The notes: generated from the sequence alone by a model not told the origin. DNA of 41,128 nt from Ruminococcus sp. (GCA_017456845.1 JAFTIP010000009.1:1-41128), one strand, 5' to 3'. Positions 32,706-40,915 are shown, counted from the stretch's first letter. A program made the numbers and translations.

Positions 32706-32715
32706 TTATGATTAA

Positions 32716-34344
32716 TTATTCAGCAGACTCTAAGGGTGCTGCAAGGATTTTTTCCTCTTCTTTTGATACCTTTTTCTTAACTGCAAAGGCTATTCCCTTT
32801 TCTACAAGGTTAATTACAAGGATAAGGAGGGAAACCATAGCTGTACCCTCGATAAATGACTGTGATTCAAGCTGAGGAATCAGCAGAGAAAGAGGCATTG
32901 TTCTGAAGTTCATAAGGAATGAAACCGCAGAAATTGTAATCATGGCATTAACGAAGAAATAGCTGTACATCTCAACGATTGTTGCTCTTGTGCTGGGAAT
33001 GTATACCGAGAAAAGGATTTTCATACGGCTGATGCCCAGAGTATCTGCAACATCCTCAAGATTTGGGTTGAACTTTGAAAGTGAGTTGTAAGCCAAAAGG
33101 TAAGGGGACGAGAAGAAGTGAGCAATATTTACAACCACGAGAATAAAAATTGTGCCGTAAATGGGAACGTTCTTAAACGTAAGAACATAGGAAAGACCCA
33201 AAACAATACCGGGCACAGCAAGAGACAGCATACTGATAAAGTGAAGCACGCCGTTTGAGATTGCCTTCTGGCTTCTTGCTGTAATATATGCAGAGAAATA
33301 AGAAAGGCAGGTACCCACCAAAGATGTAAGAAGTGCAATAGCTACGGAGTTGATAAAATACTGACCTATTCCGCTTGAAAGAAGCTTCTTTGCGGTTTCT
33401 AAGCTAAATGACATATCAATGGGATACTGCTTAACAAAGCTAAGAAGCACAAAAGCCACAATAGGCAGGCACAAAAGGAAGATAACAACTGCAAATACAA
33501 TATAAACCACAACGTCTCTTACCTTGTTTTCGCCTATTACGTATGCTTTTGTAACTGTACTGCCGGATGCATTGATACCGCTGTTTTTAAGGTCCATAAT
33601 AAACGCAACCATAGCAGGCAAAAGAAGCACAACGCCTACAACCGCACCGCCTGAGAAGTTCATCATACCGATAACCTCACGGTACATATATACGGGCAGG
33701 GTCATATCTGTACCACCTGTCATAAGAGAAACGCCGTAGTCGGTAAAAATCATTGTGAATACTGCAAGAACAGCAGAAACAATGGTTCTTCTCATAGAGG
33801 GCAGGGTAATAGACACAAACTGTCTGAACTTGCTCATACCAAGCACACCGGCTGCCTCATAAATTGTGTAGTCCTCATACTGGAAAGAGTCGTTGAACAT
33901 CAGAAAGGACACAGGGAAAGAATAAAGCACAGAGCCCATCACAATGCCCTTGTAGCCGTATAGGCCGATGTTAAGACCCAGAAGGTTTGTTACGATACCG
34001 TTGTCGCCGAAAAGGAACACAAGACCCATACCGTGGGAAATACTGGGAATAAGCATAGGAATTGTGAAAAGCACAACGAAGAAAGATTTGAACTTTATGT
34101 TTGAACGGTTAAGCATATATGCCAAAAAGAAAGAAAGCACAATGGAAATAGCCGTTGCAATTACTGTTGTGATAACAGAATTCTTGAGCATGGGCAAAAA
34201 CTGTGCCGATGACAAAACGTCGCTGATATGCTGACCTCTGATACTGCTGAAAAGGTAGATAATAGGAAGAACAACAGAAACCAGAAGGTAGGCAAGCAGC
34301 AAATACTTTAAGCCGAAATAGCCTTTGTTCTTCTTTATTTTCAT
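32716..34344 (-). CDS. ABC transporter double permease (iron/phosphonate/polyamine type)
   Basis: A protein of 542 residues made of two homologous permease halves, each with about six membrane segments and an EAA loop: YTIYEAAGVLGMSKFRQFVSITLPSMRR (first half) and PNLEDVADTLGISRMKILFSVYIPSTRA (second half). Fused double permeases of this size occur in ferric iron (FbpB/AfuB) and 2-aminoethylphosphonate importers. The gene overlaps the ATPase gene by 4 bases (ATGA) and is the last of its operon. The fold is secure; the substrate is inferred only from context. Confidence 0.88.
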   Translation of the reverse strand: MKIKKNKGYFGLKYLLLAYLLVSVVLPIIYLFSSIRGQHISDVLSSAQFLPMLKNSVITTVIATAISIVLSFFLAYMLNRSNIKFKSFFVVLFTIPMLIPSISHGMGLVFLFGDNGIVTNLLGLNIGLYGYKGIVMGSVLYSFPVSFLMFNDSFQYEDYTIYEAAGVLGMSKFRQFVSITLPSMRRTIVSAVLAVFTMIFTDYGVSLMTGGTDMTLPVYMYREVIGMMNFSGGAVVGVVLLLPAMVAFIMDLKNSGINASGSTVTKAYVIGENKVRDVVVYIVFAVVIFLLCLPIVAFVLLSFVKQYPIDMSFSLETAKKLLSSGIGQYFINSVAIALLTSLVGTCLSYFSAYITARSQKAISNGVLHFISMLSLAVPGIVLGLSYVLTFKNVPIYGTIFILVVVNIAHFFSSPYLLAYNSLSKFNPNLEDVADTLGISRMKILFSVYIPSTRATIVEMYSYFFVNAMITISAVSFLMNFRTMPLSLLIPQLESQSFIEGTAMVSLLILVINLVEKGIAFAVKKKVSKEEEKILAAPLESAE

Positions 34345-35117
34345 ACGTTACCTCTTCCTGTATAGCGGGAAAGATCCTGATATTTCTTATCAAGCTGCTC
34401 TACAACGAACTCCTTGATATAATCGTTTGCAGGATTTGTGTAAAGCTCCTTGGGAGTAGCCATCTGCTCAATGTTACCCTCGCTCATAACCATGATACGG
34501 TCAGAAAGGAAGAAAGCCTCTTCCTGGTCGTGAGTAATGAAAAGCATTGTAGCGTTGAACTTTTTCTGGAGTGACTTAAGCTCAGCCTTCATAATCTCTC
34601 GGTTTGTAACGTCAAGAGCAGAAATAGGCTCGTCAAGAAGAATAACATCGGGGTTCATTGCAAGAGTTCTTGCAATAGCAACTCGCTGCTGCTGACCGCC
34701 TGAAAGCTGATGGGGGCGCTTGTGCATCTGATCGGTAAGACCAACCTGCTCAAGGGTTCTTGTAGCAATTTCCTTAGCCTGCTTCTTTGTGTCCTTACGA
34801 AGAGTAAGGGCATACATAACATTCTGAAGAACTGTCATATTGGGGAAAAGTGCGTAGTTCTGGAAAACAATGCCCATTCCTCTGTCGAAGCTTGCAAGAT
34901 TTGAAATATCCTGACCGCCCTTGATGATTTCGCCGCTGTCAGCTTTCTCAAGACCGATAAGAATACGTAAAAGTGTGGTTTTACCGCAGCCTGAAGGACC
35001 TAAAATAGAAAGGAATTCACCTTCCATAAGGTCAAAGCTTACGTTATTTAAAACTGTTTTGCCTGCGTAAGTTTTTGTAAGATTTTTTACTGATAATTTA
35101 GTGTTTAATACTTCCAT
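34341..35117 (-). CDS. ABC transporter ATP-binding protein (PotA/FbpC-like)
   Basis: An ATPase of 258 residues with Walker A GPSGCGKTT, Q loop VFQNYALFP, signature LSGGQQQRVAIARTLA, Walker B VILLDEPISALD and H-loop FITHDQEEA. It is of the spermidine/iron/phosphonate subgroup but lacks the C-terminal TOBE extension usual in 350-residue members. It overlaps the binding-protein gene by 13 bases and the permease gene by 4. Confidence 0.92.
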   Translation of the reverse strand: MEVLNTKLSVKNLTKTYAGKTVLNNVSFDLMEGEFLSILGPSGCGKTTLLRILIGLEKADSGEIIKGGQDISNLASFDRGMGIVFQNYALFPNMTVLQNVMYALTLRKDTKKQAKEIATRTLEQVGLTDQMHKRPHQLSGGQQQRVAIARTLAMNPDVILLDEPISALDVTNREIMKAELKSLQKKFNATMLFITHDQEEAFFLSDRIMVMSEGNIEQMATPKELYTNPANDYIKEFVVEQLDKKYQDLSRYTGRGNV

Positions 35118-36085
35118 ATTGACAGCAGCCTCTCTTTCGCCTCATAATCCTGAATACCTGTCATATCTGCATAAGGTATTTCGGTGGGATAATTCTCAAT
35201 ATAATTTACCTGACCCTCATAAACTGTTTCGGGGCAGAAATACTCTTTATCATACTTAAGGAAAACATTTGCAATATAGTCGAAAACCTCGTCTACACCT
35301 TTTTTGTCTTCGTGACCCTTAACAATGGCTGTGCCTGTAAGGGAGTAAGGTGAACCCTCGGGAGGGAAAATAACCTCAAAAGGCTGGCCATCGTTCATTT
35401 CGGTAATACCTTGGAAGGTAAGTGCAAGGCCCACGGCAATCTCGCCCTGCTTTAAAAGCTTAATAGGACCTGAGCCTGACTCTGTAAACTGCTTCAAGTT
35501 TGGATAAAGCTTGTCGACGTATTCAAGTGCACCCTCTTCACCCCAGAGGTTAACCCAGTTTTTGTAGAAGAAGTAGCCTGTGCCTGAGGATTTGGGGTCA
35601 GGCATTGCAACTAAGCCTTTATACTCAGGCTTTAATAAATCCTCATAAGTCTTAGGAGCCTCTAAGCCGTGCTTTTCTAATATGTCAGTATTAACGATAA
35701 TACCGCCTGCCTGCTTCTCCCAAGTAACCCAGAGGTTGCCGTTATCGGCAGGAGTAAGACCTTCGAGATAAGGAATCTTGCTCTTGCCCTCGATATTTGC
35801 AAGCTCACCTTTAATCTTGTTCATATAGCCTGTCTCTAAACCTACAAGAATATCAACCTCGGTGTCCTCGCCCTCAGCGTAAATTTTAGCGGCAGATTTA
35901 CCCGTAGACATATATGTAACAACTACATTGTAATTAGGGAACTCCTCAGCAAGCTGTGCCTGCAGCTCGTCGTTACGAAACTGCTCTGAAGATGCACACA
36001 CAACGATTGTTTCCTTTGAGCCGAAATCGGCAAAAAAGGTAAACAGTAACGTTACTGCAAGTAATATAATTAGTCCTTTTTTCAT
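35105..36085 (-). CDS. ABC transporter substrate-binding protein (AfuA/PhnS-like)
   Basis: A protein of 326 residues. The N-terminus (MKKGLIILLAVTLLFTFFADFGS) is a membrane anchor or signal peptide without a lipobox Cys. The mature part (ETIVVCASSEQFRNDELQAQLAEEFPNYNVVVTYMSTGKSAAKIYAEGEDTEVDILVG) follows the pattern of ferric-iron and 2-aminoethylphosphonate binding proteins; the later WEKQAGGIIVNTDIL and DPKSSGTGYFFYKNWV fit too. GAGGGGTG precedes the ATG. It starts 11 bases after the nucleotidyltransferase fusion gene, which argues for a phosphonate, phosphocholine-like or related ligand rather than iron, but this is inference. Confidence 0.82.
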   Translation of the reverse strand: MKKGLIILLAVTLLFTFFADFGSKETIVVCASSEQFRNDELQAQLAEEFPNYNVVVTYMSTGKSAAKIYAEGEDTEVDILVGLETGYMNKIKGELANIEGKSKIPYLEGLTPADNGNLWVTWEKQAGGIIVNTDILEKHGLEAPKTYEDLLKPEYKGLVAMPDPKSSGTGYFFYKNWVNLWGEEGALEYVDKLYPNLKQFTESGSGPIKLLKQGEIAVGLALTFQGITEMNDGQPFEVIFPPEGSPYSLTGTAIVKGHEDKKGVDEVFDYIANVFLKYDKEYFCPETVYEGQVNYIENYPTEIPYADMTGIQDYEAKERLLSIWKY

Positions 36086-36096
36086 AAAAACACCCC

Positions 36097-36993
36097 TCAG
36101 ATGTAGGTATGGTCTAAGTTTTTAAGGTCGTTGTAGGTGTCAATCTCAATAATATCATCAAAAGTGCAGGCTCTAACCTCAACCTGATAATTCTTTATGC
36201 AATATTCAAGAGAAACCTGATCCCAGTATCTTTCCTTACCGCCGGGAAGGTTAAACACCTTTTCTATATCACTTTCAAGCTTTTTGCCGTCTTCAGCGTT
36301 CCAGTAGGATATGCCAAACATATGATAGCAATCTGTGCCGCCGATACAAAGCTTTGTGATGACTCTGTTTTTAACCTCGAAACACCAGTCGTCTGTTTTC
36401 TCAACAGGAACACCAAGGTAATTGGATGTGTACTGATATTTTGTAATAAGCTCAGGATTGTAAAGCACCAAGTCAGCCTCAAAAACATATGCGTTCTGAA
36501 GAAGGCTTCTGGCAATAAGTGCAGAAGAAATATTGTTTGCCTCATTGTAAATGGGGTTTTCAATAAACTTGATGTTGGGATATTTATAAAGAAGCTGGTC
36601 AAACTGCTCGCCCAAATATCCTCTTACAACATAAATTTCCTCGATACCTGCATTAACCACAGCGTCAAGGAGGGTGTCAATCATTCTTGTGCCGTTAACA
36701 CGAACCAAAGGCTTGGGAGTGTTAAGAGTAATCGGCACCAAACGTGAACCGAAACCTGCGGCAATAAACACAGCACGCTTTACTCTGTAAGGCTCTAAAG
36801 CCTCTATGCCCTTTTCTGTTACCTTTGTTCCCTCAATTAAGCCTTCATTTCTTAAAAACTCAAGGTGACGGCTTACGGAGCCTAAGGATATATCCAGCTT
36901 ATCGGAAATCTCACGCTGGCTGAGTTTTTCATTCACACGTTCAAGATATGTAAGAATCTTAAACTGCTTGCGGCTAAGCTCAAAACTGCTCAT
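36097..36993 (-). CDS. Winged-helix regulator fused to LicC-type nucleotidyltransferase
   Basis: A protein of 298 residues. Upstream in-frame codons exist, but ATG 36993 has AAAGGAA at about 8 bases and begins at the HTH. Residues 1-70 are a winged helix (SRKQFKILTYLERVNEKLSQREISDKLDISLGSVSRHLEFLRNEGLI). The rest is a cytidylyltransferase of the LicC/PntC group: AAGFGSRLVPITLNTPKPLV, YNEANNISSALIA, EADLVLYN, GISYW, RYWDQVSLEY and DDIIEIDT all align with LicC features I remember. LicC activates phosphocholine to CDP-choline; PntC acts on 2-aminoethylphosphonate. The HTH may make it an autoregulator that senses its ligand. It is first in the operon with an importer. Confidence 0.83.
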   Translation of the reverse strand: MSSFELSRKQFKILTYLERVNEKLSQREISDKLDISLGSVSRHLEFLRNEGLIEGTKVTEKGIEALEPYRVKRAVFIAAGFGSRLVPITLNTPKPLVRVNGTRMIDTLLDAVVNAGIEEIYVVRGYLGEQFDQLLYKYPNIKFIENPIYNEANNISSALIARSLLQNAYVFEADLVLYNPELITKYQYTSNYLGVPVEKTDDWCFEVKNRVITKLCIGGTDCYHMFGISYWNAEDGKKLESDIEKVFNLPGGKERYWDQVSLEYCIKNYQVEVRACTFDDIIEIDTYNDLKNLDHTYI

Positions 36994-37096
36994 TTTCCAT
37001 TTCCTTTCCCAAACAAATCTTTTATGAAACAAAAACACCCCATATCTACAAGGAATAATCGATGCCAATAAGGGGTAATGCGTTCATTTTTAATTT

Positions 37097-37126
37097 ATAA
37101 TACTACACCAGTTGAACATTGTCAAC
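37097..37126 (-). promoter_or_regulatory. Promoter and palindrome of the HTH-nucleotidyltransferase operon
   Basis: Minus-strand TTGACA (37120-37125) and TATTAT (37097-37102) are exactly 17 bases apart. The palindrome GTTGAACATTGTCAAC (37111-37126, 5-bp arms) covers the -35 box and is a natural candidate operator for the winged helix encoded downstream. Confidence 0.75.
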
Positions 37127-37146
37127 ATATTTTTACAAAAACAAAA

Positions 37147-37182
37147 GTTCCACTTTTGAGTTCAACGCCTCAAAAGTGGAAC
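37147..37182 (-). terminator. Terminator of the DUF2325-DUF3793 transcript
   Basis: A 14-bp perfect stem (37147-37160 with 37169-37182) followed on the minus strand by TTTTGTTTTTG, 36 bases after the DUF3793 stop. Confidence 0.9.
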
Positions 37183-37217
37183 ATATTGCTTATTTTGTCT
37201 CATTTTGCCTACATGTT

Positions 37218-37769
37218 TTAAGCCGAAACCGTTAATTTGTCCAAGCTTCTGCCCTGCAACCATTTCCTGTTATATACCGTCGCGCAATGCCTGTACATTT
37301 CAAAAAGTCTCCGAGCTTTATCAACATCGGAATATACCTTCCAGCAGCCCTTACACTTGTAGTTTCTTGAGCCCTCCTCAATAAAACCTTTCACATCCTC
37401 AGGAGGATAGCCGAGAAAAAGTCCGATTTCGTGAGGAAAGCCCTGAACCTCGTTAATACGTCCAATAAGCCTTACCACCGAAAGCTCTGCACTTTCGGGA
37501 ATATAACCGAGTCCTCCTAAAAGGCCTTTGGCGTAGCTGTGCTTTAAATCCTGAGCTAAAAGCTGAGGACGGTAAATATATATAAGGGCTCTGCCGTCTT
37601 TATGCTTCAGTGGCAGAATCCTCAGGCCTTTCTTCACAAACTTTTTATTATATTTACGAAGTGCCTCTTTTAGTTCTTCTTCGCTTTTAACCTCACAGGA
37701 AAAAAGATTTGCAGTTTTAATCCGCGCTAAAGTTGGTGCACAGTGCTTTAAAATCATTTCTTCCGACAT
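37218..37769 (-). CDS. DUF3793 family protein
   Basis: A soluble protein of 183 residues. HCAPTLARIKTANLF at the N-terminus, LIYIYRPQLLAQDL, RLIGRINEVQGFPHEIGLFLGYPPEDVKGFIE and the YKCKGCWKVYSDVDKA segment are typical of DUF3793, a family found in Clostridia beside feoAB and flavodoxin genes. Its function is unknown. The Cys pair (CKGC) may bind metal. AAGGAGGG precedes the ATG. It lies 23 bases after the DUF2325 gene, on the same transcript, with a candidate metal-repressor box upstream. Confidence 0.85.
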   Translation of the reverse strand: MSEEMILKHCAPTLARIKTANLFSCEVKSEEELKEALRKYNKKFVKKGLRILPLKHKDGRALIYIYRPQLLAQDLKHSYAKGLLGGLGYIPESAELSVVRLIGRINEVQGFPHEIGLFLGYPPEDVKGFIEEGSRNYKCKGCWKVYSDVDKARRLFEMYRHCATVYNRKWLQGRSLDKLTVSA

Positions 37770-37792
37770 ATTTACCCTCCTTTTTTCTTATT

Positions 37793-38071
37793 TTATCCCG
37801 TGTGAGCTTTAAGTATTCCCTTAAGTGCACTCGCCGAGCTTGAATGGCTTCGTGCCACTATGGTATCGCTACCTTTTGTTTCGCTTAGTGCTGTGCGAAG
37901 CATCTTATGGCTCATAGTATCTGTAAAAAGCACCAGCAAATCGGGGGCACCTAAATTTTTAAGCCCTGACTTCATTTTGTGGTAACACTTGGCCTTACAT
38001 CCGTAAGACTTGCATATATCCATATACTGACGGGTCATACACTCATTGCCGCCTACAATAACTACGCTCAT
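37793..38071 (-). CDS. DUF2325 family protein
   Basis: A small protein of 92 residues. MSVVIVGGNECMTRQYMDICKSYGC and the late SDTIVARSHSSSASAL fit DUF2325, a Rossmann-like family with no known activity, often next to feo genes in Clostridia. AAAGGGA precedes the ATG. It is the first gene of a two-gene transcript with DUF3793. The palindrome at 38100-38117 lies about 30 bases upstream of its start. Confidence 0.85.
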   Translation of the reverse strand: MSVVIVGGNECMTRQYMDICKSYGCKAKCYHKMKSGLKNLGAPDLLVLFTDTMSHKMLRTALSETKGSDTIVARSHSSSASALKGILKAHTG

Positions 38072-38099
38072 AATTATCCCTTTCCATACACCCGACCTC

Positions 38100-38117
38100 G
38101 GTTAGCATACGCTAACC
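38100..38117. promoter_or_regulatory. Putative DtxR-type box upstream of the DUF2325 gene
   Basis: GGTTAGCATACGCTAACC is a palindrome within a 24-base one (38097-38120, 10-bp arms). It has the same TTAGC-N4-xxTAA spacing as three boxes around feoA and feoB. With no U run it is not a terminator. Confidence 0.7.
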
Positions 38118-38129
38118 GAGTCTTGAAAT

Positions 38130-38160
38130 AAATGCTCTTACCCTTAGAGCAAGAGCATTT
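38130..38160 (-). terminator. Terminator of the feo operon
   Basis: AAATGCTCTT (38130-38139) pairs with AAGAGCATTT (38151-38160); the minus strand continues TTTATTTC. It lies 15 bases after the FeoB-associated gene. Confidence 0.75.
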
Positions 38161-38175
38161 AAAGTCAAATATAAA

Positions 38176-38328
38176 TTATTTTTTATGGCAGGCATCCTTC
38201 ATCGCACAGCCTGAACATCCGCAGGAGCAAGAAGACTTACCTTTTTTCTTATTAATAATTCCAACCGCTACAACAGCTACAAAAACCGCCGCTATAACGC
38301 CTAAGACCACCCAGGTCTGCCAAGTCAT
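38176..38328 (-). CDS. FeoB-associated Cys-rich membrane protein
   Basis: A 50-residue protein. It starts MTWQTWVVLGVIAAVF with one membrane helix, then a Lys-rich stretch, then a Cys-rich tail CSCGCSGCAMKDACHKK. This is the pattern of the FeoB-associated Cys-rich family. GGAGG lies 7 bases before ATG 38328. The tail may bind iron or assist FeoB at the membrane; this is inference from family context. It is the last gene of the feo transcript. Confidence 0.9.
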   Translation of the reverse strand: MTWQTWVVLGVIAAVFVAVVAVGIINKKKGKSSCSCGCSGCAMKDACHKK

Positions 38329-38352
38329 AGGATAACCTCCTTACAAAACTTA

Positions 38353-38520
38353 TTATTTTCGGATTTTGCCCTGAGCATACTTGTTGGGGCGAACCACCAT
38401 AAATACAAGGAGTGCAAGTACTGCTACAGCAAAGATAAGTCCAACCACATTTACGTTGCCTGTAAAGAGAAGACCGAACTGATAAACAATAAGCGAAACT
38501 GCATACGCAAATACGCACAT
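38353..38520 (-). pseudogene. feoB: Detached C-terminal part of FeoB (after in-frame stop)
   Basis: A 55-residue frame, starting MCVFAYAVSLIVYQFGLLFTG and ending in RPNKYAQGKIRK, which matches the last two membrane helices of FeoB. It is in the same reading frame as feoB, separated only by the TAA at 38530-38532 and three codons. No ribosome site precedes its ATG, so it is unlikely to be made on its own. Read as a broken gene end; read-through or a sequencing error are alternatives. Confidence 0.75.
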
Positions 38521-38529
38521 ATAATAAAT

Positions 38530-40542
38530 TTAGAAAGCTGTCCACTTCCAGTTGTTCATTTCTCTCTTGATAGCACCCATTGCCGCAAAGCAAGGAGCAC
38601 ATAAAAGGTTGAACACAAGGAAGCTGAAACCTGCAAGCGAAGAACCTCCGAAAATAGCCTCTGCAACGCCTGCACCCTCACCGCTCATAGCAGCGAGTTC
38701 TTCAAGAACACTTACAACCTCTTCTTTAGCCATAAGACCCATAATGGTAGCAACAGCTGACTGCCAGTTACCAAAGCCAAGGGGAGTAAAAATCCACGCA
38801 ATTGCTGAGCCAACTGTCTCAAGAATAGAAGCTCCGCATACGCCTTCATCAATATAATGGAAGCCGCCCTCAAAGCTTAAGGAGTTAAGCACCCAGATAA
38901 TTACGGAAGCGGCAAAAATAACTGTACCTGCACGCTTGATGAAAGACCAGCCTCTTTCCCATGTTGCACGCAAGAAGTTCTTGGGAACAGGTGCATGGTA
39001 AGAGGGAAGCTCCATAACAAAGGGAGCAGGGTCACCGGCAAACGCCTTAAGCTTTTTAAGTAGAATACCAGAAACTACAACCGCCGCAACTCCTATAAAA
39101 TAAGCCGCAGTAGCAACCCAAGCAGAACCGCCGAAAAGTGCACTTGCAATAAGGCCAACAACGGGCATTTTTGCACCGCAGGGAATAAAGCTTGTAGTCA
39201 TAATTGTAATTTTTCTGTCTCGGTCGCTTTCAATGGTACGGCTTGCCATAATACCGGGAACAGAGCAACCTGTACCGACGAGCATAGGAATAAATGACTT
39301 GCCCGAAAGACCGAACTTTCTGAAGAGCCTGTCCATAATAAAGGCAACTCTTGCCATATAACCGCAGTCTTCAAGAAGAGAAAGCAAAAGGAAGAGTATA
39401 AGCATCTGAGGTACAAAGCCTAAAATTGCACCAACACCTGCAACAATACCATCCATAACAAGACTATAGAGCCAATGAGCAATTACAGGGTTACCTGCAC
39501 TATCCAAAAGAAAAGTATCCAAAAACTCAGGCACGCTTACCCAAGAGCCCATAAACGCAGGCAAATCTCCTGCCGCAGCACACTCAGCAAAAGAGCCGAA
39601 CAAGCCGTCGTTCATAAACGTAACTGTCCAGTTACCTATCGTGCCGATAGAAACCATATACACAAGAAGCATTGCCGCAATAAAAATGGGAAGTGCAAGC
39701 ACACGGTTTGTAACAATTCTGTCGATTTTATCGGTTATTGTGAGTCTGCCGATGCTCTTCTTAACGTAGCAGCCCTTTAAAATTTTATCTATGTAAATGT
39801 AACGCTCGTTGATAATAACAGCTTCGGCATCGTCATCAAGCTCCTGCTCAACGGCCTTGATGTCGTTTTCCATATGCTCAACTATTTTACCTTCAAGCTG
39901 AAGCTTGCAAAGCACGTGGCGGTCTCTTTCAAAAAGCTTTATAGCAAAAAACCTCTGCTGGTCCTCAGGCATATTGTGAATTGCTGCTTCCTCAATATGA
40001 GCAATGGCGTGCTCAACTGTACCTGAGAAAATATGCTGAGGCACCGCTCTGCCCTTTTTTGCGGCTCTTATTGCAAGGTCGGCAGCCTCTTCGATACCAT
40101 CGTTTTTAAGCGCAGAAATCTCAATCACAGGGCATTTAAGCCTTTTGCCTAAAAGCTCAGTGTCAATTTTATCGCCAAGCTTTCTTACAACATCCATCAT
40201 ATTGATGGCAACAACCACAGGAATGCCGATTTCCATAAGCTGAGTTGTAAGGTAAAGGTTACGCTCAAGGTTTGTACCGTCAACAATATTAAGAATAGCG
40301 TCGGGTCTTTCTTCTATAAGGTAGTTTCTTGCCACAACCTCTTCCAAAGTATAAGGCGAAAGGCTGTAAATACCGGGAAGGTCGGTAACAATAATATCCT
40401 CATTTTTCTTTAATTTACCTTCTTTTTTCTCAACGGTTACACCGGGCCAGTTACCAACATATTGATTGGCACCTGTAAGAGTATTGAAAAGCGTTGTTTT
40501 GCCTGAATTGGGATTACCCGCCAGAGCAATTCGTATCTGCAT
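38530..40542 (-). CDS. feoB: Ferrous iron transporter FeoB (prematurely ended by TAA)
   Basis: A protein of 670 residues from ATG 40542 (MQIRIALAGNPNSGKTTLFN; AGAGAGGA upstream). The N-terminal G domain has G1 GNPNSGKTT, the switch region NWPGVTVEKKEG, G3 DLPGIYSL, and the NMMD and SALKND boxes. Core membrane domains follow with the FeoB motifs LVGTGCSVPGIMASRTIES and IPCGAKMPV. It imports Fe2+. The frame stops after REMNNWKWTAF, where other FeoB proteins continue for about 60 residues; that missing part follows in frame after the stop (38353-38520). Activity of the truncated form is uncertain. Confidence 0.93.
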   Translation of the reverse strand: MQIRIALAGNPNSGKTTLFNTLTGANQYVGNWPGVTVEKKEGKLKKNEDIIVTDLPGIYSLSPYTLEEVVARNYLIEERPDAILNIVDGTNLERNLYLTTQLMEIGIPVVVAINMMDVVRKLGDKIDTELLGKRLKCPVIEISALKNDGIEEAADLAIRAAKKGRAVPQHIFSGTVEHAIAHIEEAAIHNMPEDQQRFFAIKLFERDRHVLCKLQLEGKIVEHMENDIKAVEQELDDDAEAVIINERYIYIDKILKGCYVKKSIGRLTITDKIDRIVTNRVLALPIFIAAMLLVYMVSIGTIGNWTVTFMNDGLFGSFAECAAAGDLPAFMGSWVSVPEFLDTFLLDSAGNPVIAHWLYSLVMDGIVAGVGAILGFVPQMLILFLLLSLLEDCGYMARVAFIMDRLFRKFGLSGKSFIPMLVGTGCSVPGIMASRTIESDRDRKITIMTTSFIPCGAKMPVVGLIASALFGGSAWVATAAYFIGVAAVVVSGILLKKLKAFAGDPAPFVMELPSYHAPVPKNFLRATWERGWSFIKRAGTVIFAASVIIWVLNSLSFEGGFHYIDEGVCGASILETVGSAIAWIFTPLGFGNWQSAVATIMGLMAKEEVVSVLEELAAMSGEGAGVAEAIFGGSSLAGFSFLVFNLLCAPCFAAMGAIKREMNNWKWTAF

Positions 40543-40559
40543 ATATATCCTCTCTTTCA

Positions 40560-40577
40560 GATTAGCAAACACTAATC
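40560..40577. promoter_or_regulatory. Putative DtxR-type box upstream of feoB
   Basis: GATTAGCAAACACTAATC (20-base palindrome if A40559 and T40578 are counted) lies in the 73-base feoA-feoB gap, just before the feoB ribosome site. It has the same spacing as the other boxes. Confidence 0.65.
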
Positions 40578-40615
40578 TAACTTTTAAGTAAAAGGGGCTT
40601 TAAGTCCCTTGATAA

Positions 40616-40837
40616 TTACTCTACTTCTATCATTTCGGCGTCCGCCTTGCGAAGAGACAAAGCGTAACCTCTTACGTTAAGCTCAAAAGGGTCGCCTAAA
40701 GGAGCCACCTTGCGGATATAAATCTCTACGCCTTTGGTAATACCCATATCCATAATTCTTCGTCTTACAGGACCTTCGCCGTGAACCTTAACTACCTTTA
40801 CGGTATGGCCGATTTTTGCATCTTTTAAAGTGTTCAT
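40616..40837 (-). CDS. feoA: FeoA, SH3-like ferrous iron transport accessory protein
   Basis: A cytoplasmic protein of 73 residues, the normal FeoA length. The frame is open further upstream through the operator region, but ATG 40837 has AGAGGAAG 9 bases before it and begins MNTLKDAKIGHTVKVVKVHG. RRRIMDMGITKGVEIYIRKVAPLGDP and FELNVRGYALSLRKADAEMIEVE are the FeoA signature. It works with FeoB in Fe2+ uptake. It is the first gene of the transcript. Confidence 0.95.
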   Translation of the reverse strand: MNTLKDAKIGHTVKVVKVHGEGPVRRRIMDMGITKGVEIYIRKVAPLGDPFELNVRGYALSLRKADAEMIEVE

Positions 40838-40855
40838 ATTTATACTTCCTCTGTC

Positions 40856-40873
40856 GGTTAGCCTAAGGTAACC
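40856..40873. promoter_or_regulatory. Putative DtxR-type box in the feoA leader
   Basis: GGTTAGCCTAAGGTAACC, close to the classical IdeR/DtxR half-site TTAGG/CCTAA pattern. It lies between the promoter-proximal box and the feoA ribosome site. Confidence 0.7.
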
Positions 40874-40890
40874 GAACCTTTTAAAAAATA

Positions 40891-40908
40891 AGTTAGCTTT
40901 TGCTAACT
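40891..40908. promoter_or_regulatory. Putative DtxR-type box at the feoA transcription start
   Basis: AGTTAGCTTTTGCTAACT is a perfect 18-bp palindrome (7-bp arms and T4 centre) lying 7 bases downstream of the feoA -10, so a bound repressor would block transcription start. Confidence 0.75.
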
Positions 40909-40915
40909 GCAATAT

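Noticed and set aside
38097-38120. Palindrome read as a terminator
   Set aside because: No U run on either strand, and it matches the other three regulatory boxes in core and spacing.
38252-38602. 116-residue minus-strand frame over the feoB end
   Set aside because: It is in a different frame from feoB; its Cys/Ser-rich sequence is a shadow of the feoB C-terminus and the FeoB-associated gene.
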